Source: an uncultured Negativicutes bacterium (GTDB lineage: Bacteria; Bacillota; Negativicutes; Acidaminococcales; Acidaminococcaceae). Taken from it: a stretch of DNA of 19,996 bases. The translations under genes were made by a program, and so were the position numbers. A model generated the notes under the pieces. That model searched no databases. It was not told where the DNA came from and saw only the letters and a program-made list of their open reading frames with translations. The stretch covers positions 1 to 19,996 of the forward strand of contig CALAZX010000311.1 in the NCBI GenBank assembly GCA_937926555.1, in the 5' to 3' direction. Below, in pieces: positions 6,345 to 14,146 of this stretch. Each line of letters begins with the position of its first letter. Position 1 is the first letter of the stretch.

Positions 6345-6379
6345 AAACTCCGTTTCCGTGAGGAAACGGAGTTTTTTTA
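6345..6379 (+). terminator. Terminator of the rpsF operon
   Basis: A 13-bp perfect stem (6345-6357 with 6362-6374) with tetraloop GTGA runs into TTTTTTT. Confidence 0.93.
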
Positions 6380-6419
6380 TGCCCGGAACCTGTTTTTCGG
6401 CTTAAAACCCCCTGTCGGC

Positions 6420-6449
6420 TTGACGGTTATTCCGCTGTCGGGGTACAAT
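6420..6449 (+). promoter_or_regulatory. Promoter of the TrxR-like gene
   Basis: TTGACG (6420-6425), an 18-bp spacer and TACAAT (6444-6449). Direct repeats of CTGTCGG at 6412-6418 and 6435-6441, 23 bp apart, bracket the -35 and could be regulator sites. Confidence 0.65.
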
Positions 6450-6524
6450 ATATTAATAGGTTTTTAAAATTTGTCACCCCATGGAATCAATTGCAGGAAA
6501 AATAAATTTTTGGAGGTCTTTGCT

Positions 6525-7400
6525 ATGCTGTACGATATTGCAGTAATCGGTGGAGGACCGGCGGGCATGGCTGCTGCCATCACCGCCAAGTCACAGAACT
6601 GCCGGGTGGTTCTTTTCGAGGGCCATGGTTTCAGTCCCCGTCTGCGGAGCGCAGGCAAGATTGAGAACTATCTGGGGATTCCCGATGTGACGGGAAATGA
6701 ACTGATGGACAGGTTCGTGTCCCACTGCCGCGACATGGAAGTGGATATCGTGGAGGAGAAGGTGGTCCGCCTGATCCGTCATGAGGGCAAGTTCGAACTG
6801 GGCACGCCGGAAGGAAACTACGAGGCCAGAGCGGTGGTCATCGCCACCGGCGTCTCCCGTTCCCGCACCATCACCGGCGAGCGTGAGTTCATCGGCAATG
6901 GTGTCAGCTATTCCGCGAAACTGGACGCTCCCAAATTCAAAGGCAAGAAAGTGGCCGTCATCGCCACGGTTCCCGACGCGCTGGCGGAGATCGAATATCT
7001 GGCGGAATTCGCCGAAGAGGTGTACTATCTGCCCCGTTTTTCCGACTATGTGGTTCCCAAGAAACCCAATATCCGCGTGGTGCTGGATCCGCCCAGCGAG
7101 ATCTGCGGCACCGAGTCCGTCAACGGACTGCGGACGGACAACGACTACTACGCCGTACAGGGCGTGTTCATGCTGCGGGCTTCCGACCCGTTCAACAGCT
7201 TCCTGCCGGACCTGAATCTGGCGGGGCGCTCCATCGCGGTGGACAGCCAGGCCCAGACCAGCGTTCCCGGCGTTTTCGCCGGCGGCGACTGCACCGGTCA
7301 TCCCTGGCAGGTGAACCGCGCGGCGGGACAGGGCCAGAAAGCCGGTCTTTCCGCGGTACGGTATCTGTCCACGGCCCATCTGCGCCTGTCCGAGGAGTGA
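6525..7400 (+). CDS. Thioredoxin-reductase-like FAD protein without redox cysteines
   Basis: The 291-aa protein has the fold signature of low-molecular-weight thioredoxin reductases. An FAD-binding GGGPAGMAAAI (9-19), ATGV (107-110), and a C-terminal SVPGVFAGGDCTGHPWQVNRAAGQGQ block (about 246-271) that binds FAD are all visible. At the place where TrxB has CATC it reads VSYSAKLDAP (128-136), so the disulfide pair is missing. The second Rossmann motif (GGGNSA in TrxB) reads ATVPDA (147-152), so NADPH binding is doubtful. It cannot act as a normal thioredoxin reductase. An oxidoreductase served by another electron donor, or a non-redox FAD protein, is more likely. ATG 6525 has GGAGG about 8 nt upstream. 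serS follows after 178 nt with no clear promoter or terminator between them. Confidence 0.8.
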   Translation: MLYDIAVIGGGPAGMAAAITAKSQNCRVVLFEGHGFSPRLRSAGKIENYLGIPDVTGNELMDRFVSHCRDMEVDIVEEKVVRLIRHEGKFELGTPEGNYEARAVVIATGVSRSRTITGEREFIGNGVSYSAKLDAPKFKGKKVAVIATVPDALAEIEYLAEFAEEVYYLPRFSDYVVPKKPNIRVVLDPPSEICGTESVNGLRTDNDYYAVQGVFMLRASDPFNSFLPDLNLAGRSIAVDSQAQTSVPGVFAGGDCTGHPWQVNRAAGQGQKAGLSAVRYLSTAHLRLSEE

Positions 7401-7499
7401 CAGAGGCGCAGGCGCGCCGACGCTCCCTTTTTTCGGAGAAGGGACGGAGAGCCGCAGCGGATGCGGCGTGAGAGCATCATTTTCCGGGATCTGTCCCGG
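7381..7499 (+). other. Hairpin-rich spacer before serS
   Basis: Four successive inverted repeats span the stop codon of the TrxR-like gene and the 178-nt spacer: TGCGCC (7381-7386) with GGCGCA (7405-7410); TCCCTT (7424-7429) with AAGGGA (7439-7444); GCCGCA (7451-7456) with TGCGGC (7462-7467); CCGGGA (7484-7489) with TCCCGG (7494-7499). None has a proper T-tract, so they are not standard terminators. No T-box consensus is present, although serS leaders often have one. This could be a leader, an mRNA processing zone or a stability element. Confidence 0.45.
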
Positions 7500-7578
7500 T
7501 ACATGGAGCGGGGCGGAAGCCTCCCTCCCATAGAGATACAAAGAAGAGAAAAAGCTGATTTTGGAGGAATGAGAAGCT

Positions 7579-8862
7579 ATGTTAGACATGAAATTTGTTC
7601 GTGAGAATCCCGAACTGGTAATCGAAGCTGTACGGAAACGTAACGGAGAACTGAATCTGGACGAGTTCCTGGAGCTGGATAAAAAGCGCAGAGAGATCAC
7701 CCAGCAGGTGGAAGCGCTGAAAATGGAGCGTAACAACGCGTCCAAAGAGATCGGCAAGATGAAGAAGGCCGGCGAGGACGCTGAGGCCAAGATGGCTGAA
7801 GTCCGCGAGATCGGCAAGAAGATCGCCGCCGACGACGAGGAGCTGCGCACCATCGAAGCACGTCTGAAAGAGATCCTGCTGACCATCCCCAACATCCCCG
7901 CCGACGATGTGCCCCTGGGCAAGAGCGACGAGGACAACCCGGTGATCCGCACCTGGGGCGAACCCACCAAGTTCGATTTCAAACCCCGCTCCCACTGGGA
8001 ACTGGGCGAACTGCTGGGCATCCTGGACTTCGAGCGCGGCCATAAGATCTCCGGCGCCCGTTTCACTGTCTACAAAGGCCTGGGCTCCCGTCTGGAGCGC
8101 AGCGTCATCAACTTCTTCCTGGACCTGCACACCGCGAAACACGGTTACACCGAGTTCTTCCCTCCGTTCATCGTGAACAAGGACAGCATGCTGGGCACCG
8201 GCCAGCTGCCGAAATTCGCTGAGGACATGTTCAAGCTGGAAGGTCTGGACTACTATCTGATCCCCACCGCCGAGGTGCCTATCACCAACCTGCACCGTGA
8301 CGAGATCATGAGCAACGACGAGCTGCCCAAGCGTTACTGCGCTTACAGCGCCTGCTTCCGCGCAGAAGCCGGCAGTGCAGGCAAGGACACCCGCGGCCTG
8401 ATCCGCCAGCACCAGTTCAACAAAGTGGAGCTGGTGAAATTCACCCGTCCGGAAGAGTCCTGGGACGAGCTGGACCGCCTGACCAACGACGCCGAGGAGG
8501 CACTGCAGATCCTGGGCCTGCCTTACCATGTGGTACGGCTGTGCACCGGCGACATCGGCTTCTCCAGCGCCACCACCTATGACCTGGAGGTATGGCTGCC
8601 CGAGGCTGACCGTTACAGAGAGATCTCCTCCTGCTCCAACTTCCTGGATTTCCAGGCACGCCGCGCCAACATCCGTTTCCGCAGAGACGCGAAATCCAAA
8701 CCGGAATTCGTACATACTCTGAACGGCTCCGGTCTGGCAGTAGGCCGCACCGTGGCAGCCATCCTGGAGAACTACCAGCAGGCTGACGGCAGCGTTGTGG
8801 TTCCGGAAGCTCTGCGCAAGTACATGGGCGTGGACGTGATCCCCGTTCCCGAGAAGAAATAA
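7579..8862 (+). CDS. serS: Serine-tRNA ligase
   Basis: The 427-aa enzyme charges tRNA-Ser (and tRNA-Sec where present) with serine in the cytoplasm. The first 110 residues or so form the long helical arm, rich in Glu/Lys, that grips the tRNA variable arm. The class II core follows, with motif 2 in FRAEAGSAGKDTRGLIRQHQFNKVE and motif 3 in GSGLAVGRTVAAILENYQ, plus TAEVPITN, which lines the serine site. The length is standard (about 420-430 aa). The ATG at 7579 has GGAGGAATGAG upstream. A strong terminator follows the gene. No promoter is evident in the spacer before it, so it probably depends partly on read-through from the TrxR-like gene. Confidence 0.97.
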   Translation: MLDMKFVRENPELVIEAVRKRNGELNLDEFLELDKKRREITQQVEALKMERNNASKEIGKMKKAGEDAEAKMAEVREIGKKIAADDEELRTIEARLKEILLTIPNIPADDVPLGKSDEDNPVIRTWGEPTKFDFKPRSHWELGELLGILDFERGHKISGARFTVYKGLGSRLERSVINFFLDLHTAKHGYTEFFPPFIVNKDSMLGTGQLPKFAEDMFKLEGLDYYLIPTAEVPITNLHRDEIMSNDELPKRYCAYSACFRAEAGSAGKDTRGLIRQHQFNKVELVKFTRPEESWDELDRLTNDAEEALQILGLPYHVVRLCTGDIGFSSATTYDLEVWLPEADRYREISSCSNFLDFQARRANIRFRRDAKSKPEFVHTLNGSGLAVGRTVAAILENYQQADGSVVVPEALRKYMGVDVIPVPEKK

Positions 8863-8893
8863 TCGCGGATGACCGCATAAATACGGCATTTTT

Positions 8894-8953
8894 CCGGAAG
8901 AGGCTTGCTTCCGGCGAATGTATAAAAATCCCCGCTCCGGCGGGGATTTTTTT
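8894..8953 (+). terminator. Terminator of serS, preceded by an extra hairpin
   Basis: A 10-bp stem (8926-8935 with 8940-8949), loop TCCG and a T run to 8953 form the terminator. A separate 7-bp hairpin, CCGGAAG (8894-8900) with CTTCCGG (8908-8914), stands 11 nt before it. Confidence 0.9.
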
Positions 8954-8999
8954 GCGTGGAAAGTTGCCCGTGGCAAATGCTCTGAAACTTTGGGAATCA

Positions 9000-9029
9000 T
9001 TGTATTTAAAGGTAGAAATGTGATAAAAT
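9000..9029 (+). promoter_or_regulatory. Promoter of the decarboxylase gene
   Basis: TTGTAT (9000-9005), an 18-bp spacer and TAAAAT (9024-9029) with TGA directly before it make an extended -10. The same TGATAAAATG decamer occurs at the 3D-protein promoter (18679-18688). Confidence 0.55.
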
Positions 9030-9069
9030 GAATAGATAAACTGGAAAAGTGTTGTTTTAGGAGGATATC

Positions 9070-10569
9070 GTGAGTCAGCCGTTAGTGGAAGCAATGGAAA
9101 AATATCTGAGAGAGGGTGTCTATCCCCTCCACACCCCGGGCCATAAAGGCGGACGGGGCATGGGAGAGCCGCTGGCATCCCTGCTGGGGGAGGATTCCCT
9201 GCGGATGGATGTATCCCTGATGGCGGAGCTGGACGATATCCATGAGCCTTCCGGCTGCATCGGTGCGGCCCAGGAGAAGGCGGCGGAGCTCTACGGGGCG
9301 GATGCCTGCTTCTTCGCCGTGAACGGCACCACCGGAGCCATCCAGGCCATGCTGATGGCGGCCCTGGACCCCGGTGACAAGGTGCTGGTGCCCCGGAACG
9401 CGCACCGCAGCGTGAGCAGCGGCCTGATCCTGGCGGACGCCGTCCCGGTCTATGTGTGGCCGGAGTACCTGGAGGAGTTCTCCCTCCAGGGGCAGATCAC
9501 GTCGGCCCAGGTGGAGGAGGCCTTCCGCAACCAGCCGGACCTGAAGGCGGTGCTGGTCACCAGCCCCAACTATTTCGGCATGACGGCGGACCTGACCGCC
9601 ATCGGCGAGATCGCCCACCGTCACGGAGCCCTGCTCCTGGTGGACGAGGCCCACGGACCCCATCTGGGATTCACGGACCGGCTTCCCGCCTCCGCCCTGA
9701 AGTGCGGCGCCGACCTGACGGCCCAGAGCGCCCACAAGCTGCTGGGGGCCATGACACAGTGCTCCTGGCTCCTGATGAGGGAGGAGAACATCTCCCGGGA
9801 GCGGGTGGCCGACATGATGAGCCTGCTCACCACCACCAGCCCCAACTACCTGCTGATGGGCTCCCTGGATTCCGCCCGGGAGCAGCTGGCTTTGAACGGC
9901 CCCTCCATGATGGAGGCCGGCCTGGCGGCCTCGGACCTTCTCCGCAAGGAGTTGGCCCGGGTGCCGGGGCTGCGGGTCATCGGTAAAAATGACGTGGCCG
10001 GCAGCGCCGGGGTGACGGACCTGGACACCACCAAGGTGACGGTGAACTTCCGCCATGTCCCCGGCGTCAGCGGCATCGCCGCGGGGGAGCACCTCCGCCG
10101 GAAAGGCGTGGCCGTGGAGCTGGTGGATCCGGAGAACCTGCTTTTCCTGGTGACCTACGCCGATTGGCAGCCGGAATGGACTGACCTTGTGGCATCCATC
10201 CGGGAGAGCCTGGAGGAACTGTGCTGCGGAGAGTGTGGTGGTGAAAAACGGGAAGGAAGCAAGCCCGGCACCGGAAATCGCGGCGCCGATACCCATTCCC
10301 GGCCCGAGAGACCGCCGGTGACCGAGGCGGTGCTGCCCCTGCGGCAGGTATTCTACGGAAGAAAAACCAGCCTTCCTCTGAAGCAGGCGGAGGGGCGGAT
10401 CTGCGCCGAGAGCGTCAGCTTCTATCCCCCGGGAATCCCCGTGATCCTGCCCGGCGAGCGTATCACCGGGGACATCATCCGGTTCTGCCGGAAGATGAAG
10501 GCCCAGGGACTGCCGGTAAGCGGCCCCCAGGACCCCACACTGGAGACGGTCCGGGTGGTGGCCGACTGA
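9070..10569 (+). CDS. PLP-dependent Orn/Lys/Arg decarboxylase family protein (YaaO-like)
   Basis: The 499-aa protein is a fold type I, PLP-dependent enzyme. It has LHTPGHKGG (20-28), GTTGAIQA (86-93) for the cofactor phosphate, D192 in VDEAHGPHLGF, and the Schiff-base lysine K223 in SAHKLLGAMTQ. This family decarboxylates basic amino acids to polyamine precursors such as agmatine, cadaverine or putrescine; the substrate cannot be read from the sequence. In Bacillus a homologue (yaaO) also sits immediately before tmk, so position supports orthology. A low-complexity stretch (about residues 384-420, with CCGECGGEK and Pro/Arg/Gly-rich sequence) separates the main domain from the C-terminal domain and looks like an inserted linker. 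The start codon is GTG at 9070, with AGGAGG 4 nt upstream. SpeA-type arginine decarboxylase is the main alternative. Confidence 0.85.
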   Translation: MSQPLVEAMEKYLREGVYPLHTPGHKGGRGMGEPLASLLGEDSLRMDVSLMAELDDIHEPSGCIGAAQEKAAELYGADACFFAVNGTTGAIQAMLMAALDPGDKVLVPRNAHRSVSSGLILADAVPVYVWPEYLEEFSLQGQITSAQVEEAFRNQPDLKAVLVTSPNYFGMTADLTAIGEIAHRHGALLLVDEAHGPHLGFTDRLPASALKCGADLTAQSAHKLLGAMTQCSWLLMREENISRERVADMMSLLTTTSPNYLLMGSLDSAREQLALNGPSMMEAGLAASDLLRKELARVPGLRVIGKNDVAGSAGVTDLDTTKVTVNFRHVPGVSGIAAGEHLRRKGVAVELVDPENLLFLVTYADWQPEWTDLVASIRESLEELCCGECGGEKREGSKPGTGNRGADTHSRPERPPVTEAVLPLRQVFYGRKTSLPLKQAEGRICAESVSFYPPGIPVILPGERITGDIIRFCRKMKAQGLPVSGPQDPTLETVRVVAD

Positions 10570-10876
10570 AGCGGCGGAAAAGTCCGCAGATGGCGGGGTG
10601 ACGGCGGCAAGCCGGAACCGGAACGCCGTATGGCGGAAAAGCCCGGCGGCAAGGCCGGCACAGCGTCCTCCGTGGAAACGGAGGACGGGATAACAGGATA
10701 TATACCGGTGGAAGCCACCGGTGACATAGAGAAAGACCCGGCATCCGGGACTGGAAGACAGTCCGGCGGCCGGCATGACAGATGAGACATATGATGAGGC
10801 TCCGCGGCGTCCCCTCCGGGGATGACAGGCGGCGGGGCTCATGACGACAGACAGAGACTTGAGGTGTTTAAAAGCA
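10570..10876 (+). other. Hairpin array in the spacer before tmk (307 bp without a clear gene)
   Basis: At least seven inverted repeats follow one another: ACGGCG (10601-10606) with CGCCGT (10624-10629); CCGGC (10643-10647) with GCCGG (10654-10658); a perfect 10-bp stem at 10664-10673/10678-10687 with loop GGAA; ACCGGTGG (10704-10711) with CCACCGGT (10715-10722); CCCGG (10737-10741) with CCGGG (10745-10749); GGACTG (10748-10753) with CAGTCC (10759-10764); TCCCC (10810-10814) with GGGGA (10818-10822). None ends in a T-tract. No promoter is clear. A 51-codon ORF (10630-10785) lies inside but is unconvincing. Confidence 0.6.
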
Positions 10877-11503
10877 ATGGCAGAAGGACATTTCATCACA
10901 TTCGAGGGACCGGACGGCAGCGGCAAGAGCACCCAGGTGGAGCTCACCGCCAACTATCTCCGCGGCAGAGGCCTGGAGGTGGTCTGCACCCGGGAGCCCG
11001 GCGGCACGCCGGAGAGTGAGCGGATCCGCCAGCTGGTGCTGGACAAGGAGTTCGACATCCACAGACGGACGGAGACGCTGCTGTACCTGGCGGCCCGTGC
11101 GGAACACGTGGAGAAAGTGATCAAACCGGCGCTCCATGCCGGCAAGATCGTGATCTGCGACCGTTTCACCGACTCCACCATGGTCTACCAGGGTTTCGTG
11201 CAGGGCATGGCGGCCTCCAAAGTGGCGGCGCTGAGCACCTTCGCGGCAGACGGACTGATTCCGGCCCTGACCATCCTGCTGGATGCGGATCCGGAGGATC
11301 TGCTGGAACGCAGAGTGCAGCGGGGCGTGACGGACAAGTTCGAGGCGGCGGGGCTGGATTTCCAGAAGAAAGTGCGCCGGGGCTTCGAGCTGCTGGCCAA
11401 CACCGACCCCCTGCGGATCAAGAAGATAGACGCCCTGCAGACGCGGGCGGCCATCCAGGAGCAGATACAGAAGCTGCTCTGGGAAGCCGGTATCGCGGAA
11501 TAA
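10877..11503 (+). CDS. tmk: Thymidylate kinase
   Basis: The 208-aa enzyme phosphorylates dTMP to dTDP with ATP, an essential step of dTTP synthesis. The P-loop is GPDGSGKST (11-19), the DR motif is CDRF (94-97), and the LID region carries the arginines of LLERRVQRG (142-150). EPGGTPESERIRQL (40-53) is the usual loop over the nucleotide. The length is typical. ATG 10877 gives the normal N-terminus MAEGHFITFEG and has GAGGTG 10 nt upstream; the in-frame ATG at 10841 adds 12 unmatched residues. It is the first gene of the tmk-to-tatD cluster; holB follows after 36 nt. In Bacillus, darA (yaaQ) lies between tmk and holB but is absent here. Confidence 0.96.
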   Translation: MAEGHFITFEGPDGSGKSTQVELTANYLRGRGLEVVCTREPGGTPESERIRQLVLDKEFDIHRRTETLLYLAARAEHVEKVIKPALHAGKIVICDRFTDSTMVYQGFVQGMAASKVAALSTFAADGLIPALTILLDADPEDLLERRVQRGVTDKFEAAGLDFQKKVRRGFELLANTDPLRIKKIDALQTRAAIQEQIQKLLWEAGIAE

Positions 11504-11539
11504 CGACGACAACCCGTACTGACGGAGAAAGAGGCGGCC

Positions 11540-12571
11540 ATGTGGGACCGGATAGTGGGACATCAACAGAATAAAGAGTTTCTGCAACGGTTCCTGGAGC
11601 GCCGGGAGGGGCCTCACGCCCTGCTTTTCTACGGACCGGAAGGGATCGGGAAGTGCCTGCTGGCGAAAGAGTTCGCCCGGGCGTTCCTCTGCCTGGATGA
11701 CAGCGGTGGGAAGAGACCCTGCGACGACTGCGAGTCCTGCCGGATTCTCAACTTCGAGACGGGAAACCTGGCCCATCCGGATTTCATCCTGGTGGAGCCC
11801 CTGGAGGGAGAGGACAACAAGCTGGGCATCCTGAAGGCGGAGCAGATGTACGAGCTGCTGCAGAAAGCCGCTTTCGGACCGGTGCTGTCCCCCCGGAAAG
11901 TCTGCATCATCAACGAGGCGGACAAAATGAACACGGAGAGCGCCAACGCTTTCCTGAAACTGCTGGAGGAGCCCCCGGAAGGGTGGTACTTCATCCTGGT
12001 GGTGAAACAGCTGGACCGGCTGCTGCCCACCATCCTCTCCCGGGTGATCCGGATGCGGTTCGCGCCGCTGACGGTGAAAGAGACGGAAGAGGCCCTGCGG
12101 CAGCAGGGAATAGACGGGGAGGAGGCCACCGCGCTGGCCGCCCTGTCCGGAGGATCCCTGGGGAAAGCCCTGGAGTACCGCCGGATCAACGCGTTCGCCA
12201 TGCGGAACGCGGCCCTGGACTACCTGGAAGTGATTCCGGGACTGCTGGACCCCGCCAGCTACCTGCTGCGGGAGGATTATTTCAAGGATATACTGAAAGA
12301 ACAGGATGACGTGAAGCTGTTCCTGGAATTCACCGAACAGCTGCTGCGTGACCTGCTCTTTGTGAAACTGGATCTGACAGACCGGGTCTACAGCCGGGAT
12401 GTTACGGATAGATTACAGGCCCTGGCCGCACGCTGGGAGACCGGCCGGCTCCACCAGGCGGTGGACGTGGCGGGAAAAGCTTTCTCGGCGGCACAGCGCC
12501 GGGCCAATACAAAAAGCATACTGGACGATATGACTTTCACACTGGAAGCATCGTTTGAAGGGAGGATATGA
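11540..12571 (+). CDS. holB: DNA polymerase III delta' subunit
   Basis: The 343-aa protein is a clamp-loader subunit that helps to open and place the beta clamp on DNA. It has an AAA+ core: P-loop region YGPEGIGKC (31-39), a zinc module with C51, C61, C64 and C67, Walker B-like INEADKM (124-130), a sensor 1 region, and an SRC-motif position reading SRV (167-169). The usual Ser/Thr of the Walker A is C39 and the Cys of SRC is V169, so ATP binding is doubtful; delta' does not hydrolyse ATP in E. coli either. The ATG at 11540 follows an AGAGG site. The gene ends 4 nt before the ATG of ricT, so the two are translationally close. Confidence 0.93.
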   Translation: MWDRIVGHQQNKEFLQRFLERREGPHALLFYGPEGIGKCLLAKEFARAFLCLDDSGGKRPCDDCESCRILNFETGNLAHPDFILVEPLEGEDNKLGILKAEQMYELLQKAAFGPVLSPRKVCIINEADKMNTESANAFLKLLEEPPEGWYFILVVKQLDRLLPTILSRVIRMRFAPLTVKETEEALRQQGIDGEEATALAALSGGSLGKALEYRRINAFAMRNAALDYLEVIPGLLDPASYLLREDYFKDILKEQDDVKLFLEFTEQLLRDLLFVKLDLTDRVYSRDVTDRLQALAARWETGRLHQAVDVAGKAFSAAQRRANTKSILDDMTFTLEASFEGRI

Positions 12572-12575
12572 GTAT

Positions 12576-13424
12576 ATGCCCAAGATTGTAGGTGTGCGCT
12601 TCAAGAAAGCGTGCAAGATATATTATTTCGACCCGGTGGACACCGGAGTGAAGAAGGACGATCATGTCATCGTGGAGACCGCCCGCGGCATGGAATACGG
12701 CACGGTGGTCATCGGATCCCGCGAGGTGGAGGACCGGATGATCAAGAGTCCGCTGAAACCCATCATCCGCAAGGCTACCGAGAAGGATGACCGCAAGGTG
12801 GAGGAGAACAGCGTCCGCGAGCGGGAGGCCTTCAACATCTGCGAGCGCCGTATCAAGAAGCACGGCCTGGAGATGAACCTGGTGGATGTGGAGTTCACCT
12901 TCGACGTGAACAAGATCATCTTCTATTTCACCGCCGACGGACGGATCGACTTCCGCGAGCTGGTGAAGGACCTGGCCTCCGTCTTCCGCACCCGTATCGA
13001 GCTGCGGCAGATCGGCGTCCGGGACGAGGCCCGGATGATCGGCGGCATCGGCTGCTGCGGCCGCCCCCTGTGCTGCGCCACGTTCCTGGGAGACTTCGAG
13101 CCGGTATCTATCCGGATGGCGAAGAACCAGAACCTGTCCCTGAACCCCACCAAGATCTCCGGCTGCTGCGGCCGGCTGATGTGCTGCCTGAAGTTTGAGG
13201 ATTACCTCTACGCCAAGGACAAGAAGAAGGGCGGCAAGGGCAAGGACAAGGACCGGAGCCCCATCCCCAAAGTGGGGAGCATGGTCTCCACCAGCCTGGG
13301 TGACGGCAAGGTGACCCAGATCAACAAAGGCAAGCGCACCGCCACCGTACAGCTCGCTCCGGACAATTCCGTGGTGCTGGAGTGGGACGAGATCATGGAG
13401 CCGGAAGGAAACGGCAAGCGCTGA
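12576..13424 (+). CDS. ricT: PSP1-domain protein RicT (YaaT), Fe-S-linked regulator of RNase Y
   Basis: The 282-aa protein has the PSP1 C-terminal domain with the hallmark double-cysteine clusters: C160, C161, C166, C167 and C197, C198, C203, C204 (GCCGRPLCC; SGCCGRLMCC). In Bacillus, RicT joins RicA and RicF in a complex with iron-sulfur clusters that steers mRNA maturation by RNase Y and influences sporulation and competence. Whether the partner proteins exist here is unknown. A lysine-rich linker (about 214-226) precedes a C-terminal KOW-like stretch. ATG 12576 is chosen for GGGAGG 10 nt upstream and the family start MPKIVGVRFK; a TTG at 12555 would overlap holB. In Bacillus, yabA follows, but here the MTase gene starts in the stop codon. 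Confidence 0.93.
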   Translation: MPKIVGVRFKKACKIYYFDPVDTGVKKDDHVIVETARGMEYGTVVIGSREVEDRMIKSPLKPIIRKATEKDDRKVEENSVREREAFNICERRIKKHGLEMNLVDVEFTFDVNKIIFYFTADGRIDFRELVKDLASVFRTRIELRQIGVRDEARMIGGIGCCGRPLCCATFLGDFEPVSIRMAKNQNLSLNPTKISGCCGRLMCCLKFEDYLYAKDKKKGGKGKDKDRSPIPKVGSMVSTSLGDGKVTQINKGKRTATVQLAPDNSVVLEWDEIMEPEGNGKR

Positions 13425-14146
13425 TGGCAGGGCTTCGAGAGGATTATCTGCCCGCCTGGGGCTACAAGGTCTACCAGGACCCGGAGGAATTCACCTTCAC
13501 CACGGACTCCATGTTCCTGGCGGGATTCCCCCATCTGGTGACGAAAGCCAGAGCCCTGGAGCTGGGCTGCGGCACCGGGGCCATCAGCCTCGGTATCGCC
13601 GGCAGGGGCGCGGCGCAGGTCACCGGCGTGGACCTGAACCCCCGGATGGTGGAGCTGCTGAACCGCAGCGCCGCCGCCAACAACCTGGAGGACCGGGTCC
13701 ATGCGGAGCTGCTGGACATCAAGCGGATCAAGGGGTTCTGCCCCACGGAGAGCTTCGACCTGGTGCTGGCCAATCCGCCCTACCGGAAAAGCGGCAAGGA
13801 GCGTATCATCGGCACCGCCGCCTGTCATGAGAAGACAGGCACCCTGGAGGATTTCTTCAGCGCCGCGGCATACGCATTGCGGAGCCGGGGCCGTTTCGCC
13901 CTGGTGCAGCTGCCGGAGCGGTTCATGGAATCCATGGAGCTGGCCATCCGGTACAAGCTGCAGCCCAAGAAACTGCAGTGGGTCCACTCCGCGGTGGACA
14001 AGCCCGCCTGGATCTTCCTCCTGGAGATGGTGAAGGGCGGCAGCTACGGACTGGAGGTGCTTCCTCCCCTGATCATGTACAAGCCGGACGGAAGTCTGAC
14101 GGAGCAGGCGCTGGAAGCCATGGAAGGCAGGAGAGACAAGAAATGA
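13424..14146 (+). CDS. SAM-dependent methyltransferase, TrmN6/YabB-like
   Basis: The 240-aa Rossmann-fold methyltransferase resembles YabB of Bacillus and TrmN6, which methylates N6 of A37 in tRNA1-Val. The SAM site is ALELGCGTGAISLGIA (44-59), an acidic D70 follows in TGVDLNP, and the catalytic NPPY is at 117-120 (LANPPYRKSGK), a signature for amino-group methylation of a base. ATG 13424 overlaps the ricT stop in a TGATG junction, which implies translational coupling. The stop overlaps the rsmI start in ATGA. The substrate is inferred from gene order and family only; other RNA or protein substrates with NPPY are possible. Confidence 0.85.
   Translation: MAGLREDYLPAWGYKVYQDPEEFTFTTDSMFLAGFPHLVTKARALELGCGTGAISLGIAGRGAAQVTGVDLNPRMVELLNRSAAANNLEDRVHAELLDIKRIKGFCPTESFDLVLANPPYRKSGKERIIGTAACHEKTGTLEDFFSAAAYALRSRGRFALVQLPERFMESMELAIRYKLQPKKLQWVHSAVDKPAWIFLLEMVKGGSYGLEVLPPLIMYKPDGSLTEQALEAMEGRRDKK

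Noticed and set aside
7401..7578. T-box riboswitch before serS
   Set aside because: No T-box sequence (GGTGG-type antiterminator bulge) or following terminator is present.
10630..10785. A 51-codon ORF in the tmk spacer
   Set aside because: Low-complexity product, poor ribosome site, and the sequence is better explained by hairpins.
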